64,000 nt of DNA. Source: Clostridiales bacterium Firm_04. Its GTDB lineage: Bacteria; Bacillota; Clostridia; Oscillospirales; Ruminococcaceae. Positions 17,247-26,734 of the stretch are shown here, in pieces; the first letter of the stretch is position 1; each line of letters begins with the position of its first letter. Below the pieces are notes generated by a model. That model had not been told where the DNA came from. It worked only from the letters and a program-made list of their open reading frames with translations, and ran no database searches. The stretch covers positions 27,801 through 91,800 of the forward strand of contig LVAJ01000001.1 of assembly GCA_001603005.1 (NCBI GenBank), read 5' to 3'. The position numbers were made by a program, and so were the translations under genes.

Positions 17247-19340
17247 TTAATTCTGAATGCGCTTGAACTGCTTTTCGATCTGGTATTTCGAGAGCAGGAA
17301 CATGACCGGTCTGCCGTGCGGGCAATGCCGGATCTGCTCATTCTCCCAGACCTGTACCGCAAGCGACTGCAATTCCTCTTTCGTGTTATGCGTCCCCGTG
17401 CGGATCGCCGCCTTGCACGCAAGATCGTGGAACATGTCGTCCAGCAGATGCAGATCGGGCTGCGCATGATGCTTCAGGCAGTTTGCCGCGAGATCGGCAG
17501 CGATCTGGTCAAGATCCAGCTCTGCGCAGGACAGCGGCACACCGGTCAGCAGAACCACCGGCGATTCACTGAAATCAAATGTGAATCCGCAGCCGAGCAG
17601 CGTTTCCTGCTGCTCCTGCAATGCGGAGATCTCGTCTGCCGTCAGCAGGATGCGCACCGGCGTGAGCAAGGTCTGCCGGTCGCGGCATTCGCGTGTGCGG
17701 AACCGCTCGAACAGAATGCGTTCATGTGCCGCATGCTTGTCGATCATGACAAACTGCTCACCCGCCTCTGCCAGCACATAATTTTCAAAGAGCTCGCCGA
17801 TCACGGTGATGCGCTCGCGCTGGATCTCGGAGATCGCGGCATTGCGCGCTTCCGGTTCATCGGGCAGCTCCGACCGTGCAGGATCCGCAGGCGCAGCCGG
17901 TGCAGAGATCTGCGGTTCCGGCGGCGCAGTCACAGGCGCCTGTGCCGTCAGCTCCGGAAATGCTTTCAGGGCTTCCGGAATGACCGGCTTTGCAGGCGCG
18001 GTCTGCTGCGGGATGCTCACGGGTGCAGACGCGGGATTCTGCGGTGCCGGAGCGGTTTCCGGCGCTGCTGCCTGCACATGTACATCCGGCTGCATTGCAG
18101 ATACCGGCGCAGGATTATCCGGAACGGGAACGGTCTGCGGCGCGGACTGCTTTTCAAAGAGCGGCGCCGGCGTATTGGAATCGGTTCCGGCGACCGGCGC
18201 ATACCAGTCCCGCTGCGGACGGCGCGGCGTATAGAGCTCCGGCTTGACGGTGCGCGGCGGTACGGGCGGCGGCGGGATCGCACCGGCAGAAGCTTCCGCG
18301 GGTGCGGGATCCGGCTGCGGCAGCTGAAATTCATAGACCAGATGATTCTGCTCCAGCGCACCGAGCACCGCAAAATAGACCGCCTGATAAATGCGCTTTT
18401 CATCGGAGAAGCGCACTTCCGCTTTGGTCGGGTGCATATTGACATCGACAATGCGCGGCGAGACCTGCACGGTCAGCACGCATGCCGGATATTTTCCTGT
18501 CATGATGAGGGTTTTATAGGCTTCCTCGATCGCGGAGATCAGCGTGAACGAGCGCACCGATCTGCCGTTGACGAAGAACAGCTGATGCGAGCGGTTCGGG
18601 CGCGAATAAAGCGGCTTCATCACATAGCCCTCGACGGTGATGCCGCCCTGCTGCTCCTCTGCATAGTGTACCGGCAGCAGATCGCGCGCGAAATCCTTGC
18701 CGAAGATCGCGTAGATCGCAGAATAGAGCTGCCCGTCGCCGGGCGTGACAAATTCCGTGCGGTTTTCGCGGATCAGCCGGAACGAGATCTCCGGATGAGA
18801 CAGCGCGATCTTCTGGAAGATATTCGCCGCGGCATTGCCCTCTGCGGTATCCTTTTTCAGAAAGCCCGCGCGCACCGGCACATTATAAAAGAGGTCGCGC
18901 ACCACAACGGTCGTGCCTTCGGGACAGCCGCTCTGTTCAAAGGCGGTCTCCTCGCCGCCCTCGATCTGATAATGCGTGCCGTATTCCGCATCCTTCTGCC
19001 GTGTCAGCACCTCTGTCCGCGAGACCGCGCAGATCGAAGCGAGCGCCTCGCCGCGGAAGCCGAGCGTAAAGATCGTTTCGAGATCCTCTGCGGTGCTGAT
19101 CTTGCTGGTCGCATGACGCAGAAACGCGGTGCGGACCTGCTCCGGCGCGATGCCGCAGCCGTCGTCGGTCACGCGCAGATAGAGCACACCGCCGCGCTTC
19201 ATTTCCGCGGTGATGCGCTTTGCGCCTGCGTCGATCGCGTTTTCGGTCAGCTCCTTGAGCACCGAGGCGGGGCGTTCAATGACCTCGCCCGCAGCGATCA
19301 GCTCTGCAATATCCTTTGGTAAAACATGAATTTCGGGCAC
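17247..19340 (-). CDS. mutL: DNA mismatch repair protein MutL
   Basis: The N-terminal GHKL ATPase has ELTENAIDAG, DDGCGI and GFRGEALASI. A Pro/Ala-rich linker spans about residues 340-500. The C-terminal domain keeps the nicking-endonuclease motif (DKHAAHERILFE near residue 530, with Lys for the usual Gln), the ACK motif and CPHGRP, so this MutL should be a latent endonuclease as in bacteria without MutH. I chose the GTG at 19340, 7 bases from AAAGGA; another GTG at 19373 has no such site. It works with MutS, encoded upstream at 20512. Confidence 0.95.
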   Translation of the reverse strand: MPEIHVLPKDIAELIAAGEVIERPASVLKELTENAIDAGAKRITAEMKRGGVLYLRVTDDGCGIAPEQVRTAFLRHATSKISTAEDLETIFTLGFRGEALASICAVSRTEVLTRQKDAEYGTHYQIEGGEETAFEQSGCPEGTTVVVRDLFYNVPVRAGFLKKDTAEGNAAANIFQKIALSHPEISFRLIRENRTEFVTPGDGQLYSAIYAIFGKDFARDLLPVHYAEEQQGGITVEGYVMKPLYSRPNRSHQLFFVNGRSVRSFTLISAIEEAYKTLIMTGKYPACVLTVQVSPRIVDVNMHPTKAEVRFSDEKRIYQAVYFAVLGALEQNHLVYEFQLPQPDPAPAEASAGAIPPPPVPPRTVKPELYTPRRPQRDWYAPVAGTDSNTPAPLFEKQSAPQTVPVPDNPAPVSAMQPDVHVQAAAPETAPAPQNPASAPVSIPQQTAPAKPVIPEALKAFPELTAQAPVTAPPEPQISAPAAPADPARSELPDEPEARNAAISEIQRERITVIGELFENYVLAEAGEQFVMIDKHAAHERILFERFRTRECRDRQTLLTPVRILLTADEISALQEQQETLLGCGFTFDFSESPVVLLTGVPLSCAELDLDQIAADLAANCLKHHAQPDLHLLDDMFHDLACKAAIRTGTHNTKEELQSLAVQVWENEQIRHCPHGRPVMFLLSKYQIEKQFKRIQN

Positions 19341-19369
19341 AGATTTTTCCTTTCTAAGTGAACCATCGT

Positions 19370-19762
19370 TCACCGGTTCTGCTGCGAATCGGAATCCTCG
19401 CCGGAAGCATCATCTTCATCATCTTCCGGCGGATCGTCACCGTGCCGCTCCGGATTCGTCAGCTTTTCGAGATCCTCCCGCCAGTTGCCGCCTGTGATCG
19501 CGTCCTGATAGGGCTTGAACTCCGGATTGTCCGTCGGCTCCTCGAATGTCCGCTTGATCATGAACTGATCCGAGACCGCAAGCACAAGGTCGATCGCGAG
19601 CATCGTCGCACCGAATACGATGAACGGGCGGCTGCGTGCGATCAGACCGATCACCAGCAGGATCAGCCCCGGGACGCAGAGGTAGAATTTGGCGATGAAA
19701 TTGAACACGATGCCGACGAGAAACAGCTCCTTCGGGTATTTGCGGTTTTGATCGTCTTTCAT
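19370..19762 (-). CDS. Small membrane protein, unknown function
   Basis: Two adjoining hydrophobic segments (ELFLVGIVFNFIAKFYLCV and PFIVFGATMLAIDLVLAV) flank a short loop; the C-terminal third is strongly acidic (PPEDDEDDASGEDSD). No family recognised. ATG at 19762 follows GAGAGG by 6 bases. It sits between the SUFU-domain gene and mutL in the same orientation and is probably cotranscribed. Confidence 0.65.
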   Translation of the reverse strand: MKDDQNRKYPKELFLVGIVFNFIAKFYLCVPGLILLVIGLIARSRPFIVFGATMLAIDLVLAVSDQFMIKRTFEEPTDNPEFKPYQDAITGGNWREDLEKLTNPERHGDDPPEDDEDDASGEDSDSQQNR

Positions 19763-19810
19763 ATGGTACCTCTCTGTGTGCAGATGCGGCAGGGGACACG
19801 GCACGGAAGA

Positions 19811-20479
19811 TCAGAGATATTCCTTTGTGCGCGCCATATCCGTTTCGAGATCGGGGTAGTCCTGCTTCATGCGTTCGAGCAGAACGGGGATCAGGGCGCG
19901 GTCGTTCATGACCGCTTTCAGCTCATTCGTGGTGATGCCGACAAGCTGCAGAAAGGCGAGCTCGCCGTAGAGCGTCTGTCTGGTCGGAATCTCCGTATCA
20001 TTGATGATGAGCAGCGAGGTGATTTTGCTTTCGGGCTTGCCGAGATTGAGCGATTCCGGATTGTTCGCGGAGCCGACATACTGCTCCGGCTCGAACCAGC
20101 GCTCGCTCTGGAATGTATAGCGTGCGAGATTACCGAGCATATTCATTGCCCAGATGCAGTCCTGCGGCTGTTCGTTCCGGAGCTTGATCGTCATTTCGTA
20201 GCCCCATTTGCTGTACTGCTTGCCGAGGCGCTCCTCGTCTGCGTAGAGCTCGCTCATGCCGAATGTCACGATATGGCTGTAACCCTTTGCGGACTGATAG
20301 GCGCTGTATCCGTCGAGATATTCGTTCCCGCCGAACATCGCCCTGCTCGTGATGACGGTGCCGAAATGTGCCGGTTCCTGATCGCCGTAGACCGCTTTGA
20401 ACGCGTCCTCGATCTCATCCCAGCCGGGCGCCCATTCCTTGTCCGCCTGCGCCTTTGCGCGAAATTCTTCCGGTGTCAC
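19811..20479 (-). CDS. Suppressor-of-fused (SUFU) domain protein
   Basis: The pattern GWDEIEDAFKAVYG, HFGTV, HIVTFGMSELYADE, KWGYEMTIKL and the late LLIINDTEIP matches bacterial SUFU-domain proteins as I remember them. In animals SUFU binds Gli factors; the bacterial role is not settled, and several are linked to polymorphic toxin immunity. It starts at a GTG (20479) with AAGGGGG upstream. Here it sits between mutS and mutL, far from any visible toxin gene. Confidence 0.7.
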   Translation of the reverse strand: MTPEEFRAKAQADKEWAPGWDEIEDAFKAVYGDQEPAHFGTVITSRAMFGGNEYLDGYSAYQSAKGYSHIVTFGMSELYADEERLGKQYSKWGYEMTIKLRNEQPQDCIWAMNMLGNLARYTFQSERWFEPEQYVGSANNPESLNLGKPESKITSLLIINDTEIPTRQTLYGELAFLQLVGITTNELKAVMNDRALIPVLLERMKQDYPDLETDMARTKEYL

Positions 20480-20511
20480 TGCAGATCCCCCTTTTCATCA
20501 TAATAGATACG

Positions 20512-23139
20512 TTAATGCAGCAGATTCGTCAGATCCAGCAGCAGCTCACGGCATTCCGCGTCGGAAAGCTCGTTGACATGCGTTTTTGAGAGCTGCGAGA
20601 TGACCTGTGCATCTGCGTCTGCGGAAAAGCTCATTTGCCCTGCGGATTCCGCCGCAAGCTTTGCCTGATAGCTTTCCTTTTCTGCTTTGGACTGCGCTTC
20701 CATTTCGGAGAGCAGCGCGCGCGCACGGTTCGTGACCTGCGCGGGGAGCCCCGCGAGCTTTGCGACCTCGATGCCGTAGCTGTCATCGGCGGCTCCCTCG
20801 ACGATCTTGCGCAGGAACCGGATCGTATCGCCGTGCTTTTTCACGGCAATGCTGAGATTCCGTACACCGTCGCACTGTCCCTCAAGCATGGTCAGCTCGT
20901 GGTAATGCGTGGCAAAGAGCGTCTTGCAGCCGATCTTTTTGCCGGAGATGAACTCCGCGACCGCCCTTGCAATGCTGATGCCGTCGAATGTGGAGGTGCC
21001 TCTGCCGACCTCATCGAGAATGACGAGGCTGTTTGCAGTTGCACGCTTCAGAATCGTCGAAACCTCGTGCATTTCCACCATGAAGGTCGATTCGCCTGCC
21101 GTCAGGTCATCCGATGCGCCGACGCGCGTGAAGATCTGATCGACCACGGAGATCTTCGCGTAGGAAGCGGGCACAAAGCTGCCCATCTGCGCCATCAGCA
21201 CGATCAGTGCCGTCTGCCGCATGTAGGTCGATTTACCGCTCATGTTCGGGCCGGTGATGATCGCGAGGCGGTTTGCTTTCTGGTCCAGCAGCACATTGTT
21301 CGGCACAAAGACCGAATCGGTCAGCATCTGCTCGACGACCGGATGCCGCCCGTCATGGATCTCGATCCTGCCGTCTACGGCGATCTCCGGCTTGCAGTAT
21401 TCGTTTTCCAGCGCGGTCAGCGCCAGCGAGCAGAGCACGTCCACCTGCGCGACTGCCGCGGCGGTCTCCTGCACGGTTTTGAGCTGCTGTGCGAGAAATT
21501 CCCGCAGCTCCGAGAAGATCACCGATTCCAGCGCGAGTGCCTTGTCCTTTGCGCCGACGATCGTGTTTTCGGCATCGCGCAGCTCCTGCGTGATAAAGCG
21601 TTCGCAGTTTGCGAGCGTCTGCTTGCGGATCCACTCCGGCGGCACCTGCTCGTAATACGACCGCGACACTTCGAGATAATAGCCGAACACACGGTTATAG
21701 CCCGTTTTGAGATTCTTGATGCCGGTGCGTTCGCGCTCGCGGTTCTCGATCTCCGCGATCAGCTCCGTGCCGTGGTTCATCGCATGGCGCAGCTGATCGA
21801 GCTCCTGATGAAAGCCGTCGCGGATGACGCCGCCGTCCTTGATCTGCACGGGCGGTTCATCGACCAGCGCGCGCTCGATCAGGTCGGAGATCTCATTGAG
21901 CGGAGAGATCTCGGATTCGAGCTTTGTCAGCAGCTTGGACTGCGTGAGCGTCTGCAGCTGTGCCTTGATCGCCGGCAGCTGCAAAGCCGTCTGCGAGAGC
22001 GATTTCATATCGCGGGGCGTCGCCTTCTGGAACATGACGCGCGACATCAGGCGTTCCAGATCGAACACCTTGTCCAGCAGGTCGCGCAGCTCGGTCATGG
22101 CAACGCTGTTCTTCATCAGCAGCTCGACCGCATTCAGCCTGTCCATGATGCGCACGGGCGTTGTGAGCGGCTGCTCCATCCATGTGCGGAGCATGCGCCT
22201 GCCCATTGCGGTCTCGGTCTGATCGAGCACGCCGAGCAGCGAGCCTTTTTTCTCGTGGGAGCGGAGCGTTTCGGTCAGCTCCAGATTGCGCCGCGCATTC
22301 GCATCCAGCCCCATGACGCCGTCCTTGCCGTGAATCGTGATCTCGGTGAAGCGTCCGACCAGCGCGCGCTGTGTCTCTGCGATATACTGGAACAGTCCGC
22401 ATGCGACCGCGCTGTCGGCGCCGTCCGGCGAAAGTCCGAGCGCTTCAAAGGAATCCGCAGAGCACTGCTTCAATACGGTGTCGCGCTGCTTTGCCTGCGA
22501 GAAGCATTCGTCATCCCGCAGCGTGACCATGCAGGTCGTGCGGGTGCGCAGGAAGTCCGCGACGGGCTTGTAATCCAGAAAATCCTTTGTAATGAGCAGC
22601 TCCGAGGGATGATAGCGGTCGAGCAGGCTGATGAGGTCATCGGTGCGGGATTTCCCTTCCAGCCGGTGCAGATTGACTGCGCCCGTCGAGATATCCGCCG
22701 CACAGAATGCGATCTCCTCATCGCGGCTCCATACCGCCGCAAGATAATTGCAGTTTGATTCGTCCAGCATGCTCGATTCGATCAGCGTACCGGGCGTGAC
22801 CACGCGGATGACACCGCGCTCCACGAGCCCCTTTGCGAGCGCGGGATCTTCCATCTGCTCGCAGATCGCCACGCGGTAACCGAGGTTCACGAGGCGCTTG
22901 AGGTACTGCTCCACGGAATGATACGGCACGCCGCACATCGGCGCCCGCGTCGGCAGACCGCAGTCTCTGCCGGTCAGTGTCAGCTCCAGCAGCTTTGAGA
23001 CAAGGATCGCGTCGTCAAAGAACATCTCATAGAAATCTCCCAGACGGAAAAACACGATCGCATCGCCGGATGCATCCTTGACCGCGAGGTACTGCTGCAT
23101 CATCGGCGAAAGCTTGGAGCGGTCGATCTCTACACTCAT
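20512..23139 (-). CDS. mutS: DNA mismatch repair protein MutS
   Basis: The mismatch-binding domain carries the Phe-x-Glu wedge (GDFYEMFFDDA near residue 35), and the ABC ATPase has Walker A GPNMSGKSTYMRQ near residue 630, a LTAGESTFMVEM signature and DEVGRGTSTFDG. At 875 residues it is a full-length MutS1. It recognises mispairs and loops and recruits MutL. It starts 10 bases after the YlbF-family gene with no clear Shine-Dalgarno, so coupling is likely. Confidence 0.97.
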   Translation of the reverse strand: MSVEIDRSKLSPMMQQYLAVKDASGDAIVFFRLGDFYEMFFDDAILVSKLLELTLTGRDCGLPTRAPMCGVPYHSVEQYLKRLVNLGYRVAICEQMEDPALAKGLVERGVIRVVTPGTLIESSMLDESNCNYLAAVWSRDEEIAFCAADISTGAVNLHRLEGKSRTDDLISLLDRYHPSELLITKDFLDYKPVADFLRTRTTCMVTLRDDECFSQAKQRDTVLKQCSADSFEALGLSPDGADSAVACGLFQYIAETQRALVGRFTEITIHGKDGVMGLDANARRNLELTETLRSHEKKGSLLGVLDQTETAMGRRMLRTWMEQPLTTPVRIMDRLNAVELLMKNSVAMTELRDLLDKVFDLERLMSRVMFQKATPRDMKSLSQTALQLPAIKAQLQTLTQSKLLTKLESEISPLNEISDLIERALVDEPPVQIKDGGVIRDGFHQELDQLRHAMNHGTELIAEIENRERERTGIKNLKTGYNRVFGYYLEVSRSYYEQVPPEWIRKQTLANCERFITQELRDAENTIVGAKDKALALESVIFSELREFLAQQLKTVQETAAAVAQVDVLCSLALTALENEYCKPEIAVDGRIEIHDGRHPVVEQMLTDSVFVPNNVLLDQKANRLAIITGPNMSGKSTYMRQTALIVLMAQMGSFVPASYAKISVVDQIFTRVGASDDLTAGESTFMVEMHEVSTILKRATANSLVILDEVGRGTSTFDGISIARAVAEFISGKKIGCKTLFATHYHELTMLEGQCDGVRNLSIAVKKHGDTIRFLRKIVEGAADDSYGIEVAKLAGLPAQVTNRARALLSEMEAQSKAEKESYQAKLAAESAGQMSFSADADAQVISQLSKTHVNELSDAECRELLLDLTNLLH

Positions 23140-23148
23140 AGCGGCAGA

Positions 23149-23562
23149 TCAGTGGCAGCCGGCACAGCCGGAGCAGTCTCCGCTGCACGATGCGGCAGCA
23201 GCGGGATCAAACGAATCCGGATCCTGACCTGCGGCGCTCATGGCGATGACGCGGTTGATGCCGTCGAGCAGCTGCTCAAACTCGGCTCTTGCAGCCTGAT
23301 ACTTGCGCATGCTCCCGTTCGACATGATCTGCGAATACATCGTGCGGACTTCCTCGCCGAGTGCGCGGACGCGGTCTGCATCCTGCTCCGGTGCGTCCTC
23401 CTCATTGCCGAGGTCGAGGCGCTTCTGATTGAACTGCGCGATCAGGTTCTGCAGCTCTGCATCATTGTCATTCTCCTCGGATGCCTTTCGGAATGCAAGA
23501 TAGCGTTCGTCCTGCTGGAGCGCTCTGCCGAGCTGCTTTGCCATTTCCAGTAAATCTGCCAT
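23149..23562 (-). CDS. YlbF-family protein with C-terminal Cys cluster
   Basis: The helical core (ALQQDERYLAFRKASEEN, then LIAQFNQKRLDL) matches the YlbF/YmcA family. In Bacillus these form the Y-complex that controls RNase Y-dependent mRNA maturation and carries Fe-S clusters. This protein ends in CSGDCSGCAGCH, four Cys and a His in 12 residues, a likely metal or Fe-S site. It is the gene before mutS in the same operon. AAGGAG lies 7 bases before the ATG. Confidence 0.82.
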   Translation of the reverse strand: MADLLEMAKQLGRALQQDERYLAFRKASEENDNDAELQNLIAQFNQKRLDLGNEEDAPEQDADRVRALGEEVRTMYSQIMSNGSMRKYQAARAEFEQLLDGINRVIAMSAAGQDPDSFDPAAAASCSGDCSGCAGCH

Positions 23563-23635
23563 TGTGGTTCTCCTTATCTGAATAAAATCGGGTTATTTTG
23601 CGTGCAGACGGTGCGGCGGTGCGATCCGCGTCTGC

Positions 23636-24058
23636 TTATGCGAGTCCGCTGCCGAGAAGCTTCCAGCCTTCGGCTTCGGTATGAACAACGATCCATTTCC
23701 AGCCGTGCTGCGCAGCACCGCCAAGTTCGGGCTGGGATAATGATTTGCTGACCGTGAAATCGGAATCCAGAATGATGAGATCGTCAATATCCGGATCCTG
23801 CGCGTAATAGCCGTTCAGTTCTTCCTGTGTCTGCGCCTCGTCATAGGTGAGCCTTGTCATGACGCAGCCGTTGAATCTGCGGAAATCCTTCCGCACGAGT
23901 GAGACCGCCTGCTGCATTTCGGCATTGGTATGCGAATTGCCGGCGGGCTGGGTATCGACCTTTGCAAACAGCGAGATGCCGCAGCCCGCATGCCAGAGGA
24001 ATGCGAGCAGAACAGCGCCTGCGCCGGAGAGTATGAGCGCGAGTGTTTTTCGTTTCAT
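23636..24058 (-). CDS. Small membrane-anchored protein, tandem paralogue A
   Basis: An N-terminal hydrophobic anchor (LALILSGAGAVLLAFLWHAG) is followed by ISLFAKVD and a soluble domain. The core VSLVRKDFRRFNGC...LTYDEAQTQEE, then DDLIILDSDFTVSKS and a closing WKWIVVHTEAEGWKL, is shared with the next gene. Proteins of this pattern are common in Clostridia and have no known function. ATG at 24058 follows AAAGGAC by 9 bases. Confidence 0.7.
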   Translation of the reverse strand: MKRKTLALILSGAGAVLLAFLWHAGCGISLFAKVDTQPAGNSHTNAEMQQAVSLVRKDFRRFNGCVMTRLTYDEAQTQEELNGYYAQDPDIDDLIILDSDFTVSKSLSQPELGGAAQHGWKWIVVHTEAEGWKLLGSGLA

Positions 24059-24101
24059 GATGATGACGTCCTTTCTGAAATGATGTGCTGTGTTGTTCTG
24101 T

Positions 24102-24539
24102 TCAGGCATAGCCGGCGGTTTTCAGCTCCCATTCGCCGCCGTTCTGCCGCGTGACGATCCACTGAAATCCCTGCTGCGCGCAGCCCTGATACACGATGCT
24201 GGAAAATGCCTTGCTGGTCGTGAAGTCGGATTCGAGCACGATGACCTCGTCGAAGTCATCGCCGAGCGGGCTGTGACCGGTCTGTGCAAGGGTATCGCGT
24301 TCCTGCTGCGTCTGTTCTGCGCTGTAACGGAGCGACTGCATCACACAGCCGTCAAAGCCGCGAAATTCCTTCCGTACAACGGAAACGGCATCGCGGAGAT
24401 CCGCTTCGGTGCAGATGCCGTCATCCGCAGCGAGATCGACCTTTGCGAACATGGAGATGCCGTGCGTCGCGTGCCAGATGACCGCGAGCGCGCAGGCTGC
24501 GAGACCGGCGAGAATGCAGTTTGCTGTTTTTCTTGTCAT
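24102..24539 (-). CDS. Small membrane-anchored protein, tandem paralogue B
   Basis: The layout equals the downstream neighbour: N-terminal anchor (CILAGLAACALAVIWHATHG), ISMFAKVD, then VSVVRKEFRGFDGC...LRYSAEQTQQE, DEVIVLESDFTTSKA and a final FQWIVTRQNGGEWEL. Position-by-position agreement shows a tandem gene duplication that has since diverged. Function unknown. It lies 59 bases downstream of the endonuclease V gene. Confidence 0.72.
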   Translation of the reverse strand: MTRKTANCILAGLAACALAVIWHATHGISMFAKVDLAADDGICTEADLRDAVSVVRKEFRGFDGCVMQSLRYSAEQTQQERDTLAQTGHSPLGDDFDEVIVLESDFTTSKAFSSIVYQGCAQQGFQWIVTRQNGGEWELKTAGYA

Positions 24540-24598
24540 GATGAAGCCCTCTTTTCTGAATGTAGTATGACGGAATGGTCGGATGAATGGGGATACGG

Positions 24599-25303
24599 TT
24601 ACGCATCACCGCGGAGCAGTGCTCTTGCGGTATGGGTTTCGAGGTCTGCAAGTCTGGTCGGCAGGGGGATGCGGCTTTCCGGCTCGGTCAGCTGCATTGC
24701 GAGTGCCGTTGCTGTATCAAGGGAGATGTCATTGCCGGCGGATACAAATACCGGCTTGATGCCGTCATGGGTGCGCAGGGCGCGTCCGTATACCTTGCCG
24801 CCGATGACGATATCGGTATAGCTGCCGGCTTCGGGCGCGGGTTCGGTGTAATCGGTATCGAGCACGCGGTAATAGGTCTTTGCAACGCCGAATGCCGGTA
24901 CATCCAGCAGAAGCGCAGCATGCGCCGCAATGCCCATGCGCCGCGGATGCAGCTGCCCGTTGCCGTCAAAGACGCAGAGCTCCGGCTTCTGCTGCAGCTT
25001 CCCGAACGCTTCCTGCACAAGCGGCAGCTCACGGAATGCGAGATAGCCGGAACAGTACGGCACTTTGATGATGCCGTCTGCCTGTGCTGTTTCGAGGATC
25101 TCATGCGTCTGCATGTCCAGCACCACAATGCAGCAGACCGCATGCTCCGTGCCGTCCGGCGCATTCCAGTAGGCGAGATCGACGCCCGCGATCCGGCGAA
25201 CGGTCATGAAGTCGCGGCAGTCTGTCAGGCGGAGCTGTTCCGCGAGCTGATTCTGGATCGCAGCAAATTCGCGTTCCTGCTCCGGCGATAATGTACTTTG
25301 CAT
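24599..25303 (-). CDS. nfi: Endonuclease V (deoxyinosine 3' endonuclease)
   Basis: The enzyme nicks DNA or RNA near inosine left by adenine deamination. Family motifs are intact: AGVDLAY (first Asp), the YCSGYLAFRELP stretch, and FDGNGQLHPRRMGIAAHAALL with the catalytic DGNG-x-x-HPR. The 234-residue length is normal. I chose the second ATG (25303), 8 bases from GGAG; the ATG at 25309 leaves only 2 bases. It begins 2 bases after the miaB stop and is probably coupled to it. Confidence 0.93.
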   Translation of the reverse strand: MQSTLSPEQEREFAAIQNQLAEQLRLTDCRDFMTVRRIAGVDLAYWNAPDGTEHAVCCIVVLDMQTHEILETAQADGIIKVPYCSGYLAFRELPLVQEAFGKLQQKPELCVFDGNGQLHPRRMGIAAHAALLLDVPAFGVAKTYYRVLDTDYTEPAPEAGSYTDIVIGGKVYGRALRTHDGIKPVFVSAGNDISLDTATALAMQLTEPESRIPLPTRLADLETHTARALLRGDA

Positions 25304-25305
25304 AT

Positions 25306-26682
25306 TCATCGCTCCAATCTGCCGGAAAGTGCCCAGTTCTTGACGCCGGTGACCGTCACATGCAGCAGTCTGCCGACGTCTTCCGGCGTACCCGCTGCTT
25401 CCAGCACGAGCCCTTCGCGCGTCTTGCCGAGCAGCAGTCCCGTTTCCGGATCATGCTTTTCCGCAAGGAACCGGACAGTCTTGCCGAGGAAACGCTTGTT
25501 GAAGTCCTCGGAGATCTCCCGCTGACGGGCAAGCAGCCGGCTCATGCGCGCGGCAATCTGCTCCTGCGTGGAGACAAACGGCATTTCCGCGGCTTTTGTG
25601 CCGCTGCGCGGGCTGTAAATAAAGGTATAGAGATTGTCGTATTTCACATACTCAATGATCCGCATGGTGCCCTCGAAGTCCTCGTCTGTCTCGGTCGGGA
25701 ACCCGACGATCAGGTCGCTGGAAAAGCCGAAATCCGGCGACTGCTGCCGCGCGTAATCGACGGTTTGCAGATAGCGTTCGAGCGTATAATGCCGGTTCAT
25801 CTCCTTGAGGACGCGGTCGCTGCCGCACTGCACCGGCAGATGCAGGTGATGCTCGATGTGCTTGGATTGCAGCATGGTGTCGATCAGCTCCGGCGTGGCA
25901 TCCTTCGGGTGCGAGCTCATGAACCGGATGAAATAATCGCCCTCGATCGCATCCAGACGGCGCAGCAGGGCGGGGAAACTGATCTCCTCATCGAGCCCTC
26001 TGCCGTAGGAATTGACGTTCTGACCGAGCAGCAGGATCTCCTTGTAGCCCTGTTCAATGAGCCCGCGGACTTCCTGCTCGATCGCTTCGGGACGGCGGCT
26101 GCGTTCTCTGCCGCGGACATAGGGCACGATGCAGTAGGTGCAGAAGTTGTTGCAGCCGTACATGACCGGCACGCTCGCCTGAAAACCGGATTCGCGCACG
26201 GTCGGGAGCGCTTCGTCCGGCAGCCCTGCAAATGCGAGCGTTTCGTAGTGCTTTTCACCGCGATAGACCGCGAGCAGGCTTTCCGGCAGGCGTTCCATTG
26301 CGCCGGCGCCGAGCACGAGCTTGACGAACGGATAGGACTTTTTGAGCAGCGCGCGGACTTCCGCTTCCTCTGCCATACATCCGCAGAGCCCGACGATCAG
26401 GCGCGGATTTTTCTCTTTGATCGCCTTGAGTGCGCCGAGCCGTCCGATGACGCGGGATTCCGCATGGGCGCGCACGGCGCAGGCATTGAACAGGATGACG
26501 TCGGCTTTTTCGGGGATATCGGTCAGCTCGTAGCCGAGATCCTGCAAAATGCCCTTGTATTTTTCACCGTCACAGAAATTGAGCTGACAGCCAAAGCTCT
26601 GCACATGTGCGCGCGGGGTATGGGAAAAGGTTTCCAGCACCGCACGGATCTCCTCTCTGGTCTGTGCGCCGGTTTCTGCCAT
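25306..26682 (-). CDS. miaB: tRNA-i6A37 methylthiotransferase MiaB
   Basis: This radical-SAM enzyme adds the methylthio group to i6A37, the step after MiaA. The N-terminal UPF0004 domain has its three cluster Cys (SFGCQLN, FNACAV, GLCGCMAE), and the radical-SAM CxxxCxxC is CNNFCTYC near residue 177. A TRAM domain closes the protein. The ATG at 26682 follows AAAGGAAG by 6 bases; the open frame further upstream runs through the promoter region and is not coding. It heads the long mutS-mutL-miaA block. Confidence 0.96.
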   Translation of the reverse strand: MAETGAQTREEIRAVLETFSHTPRAHVQSFGCQLNFCDGEKYKGILQDLGYELTDIPEKADVILFNACAVRAHAESRVIGRLGALKAIKEKNPRLIVGLCGCMAEEAEVRALLKKSYPFVKLVLGAGAMERLPESLLAVYRGEKHYETLAFAGLPDEALPTVRESGFQASVPVMYGCNNFCTYCIVPYVRGRERSRRPEAIEQEVRGLIEQGYKEILLLGQNVNSYGRGLDEEISFPALLRRLDAIEGDYFIRFMSSHPKDATPELIDTMLQSKHIEHHLHLPVQCGSDRVLKEMNRHYTLERYLQTVDYARQQSPDFGFSSDLIVGFPTETDEDFEGTMRIIEYVKYDNLYTFIYSPRSGTKAAEMPFVSTQEQIAARMSRLLARQREISEDFNKRFLGKTVRFLAEKHDPETGLLLGKTREGLVLEAAGTPEDVGRLLHVTVTGVKNWALSGRLER

Positions 26683-26734
26683 TGCGATCTTCCTTTCTGA
26701 TTCTGCTTCGCTTGTGGATAACAAGCCACTATAT

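Noticed and set aside
20635..22758. A 707-codon plus-strand frame opposite mutS
   Set aside because: Antisense to mutS, Arg/Asp/Leu-rich with no motif. The frames at 17235-19322 (opposite mutL), 42261-44525 (opposite the HExxH gene), 10848-12995, 4499-6295 and 1151-2746 were rejected for the same reason.
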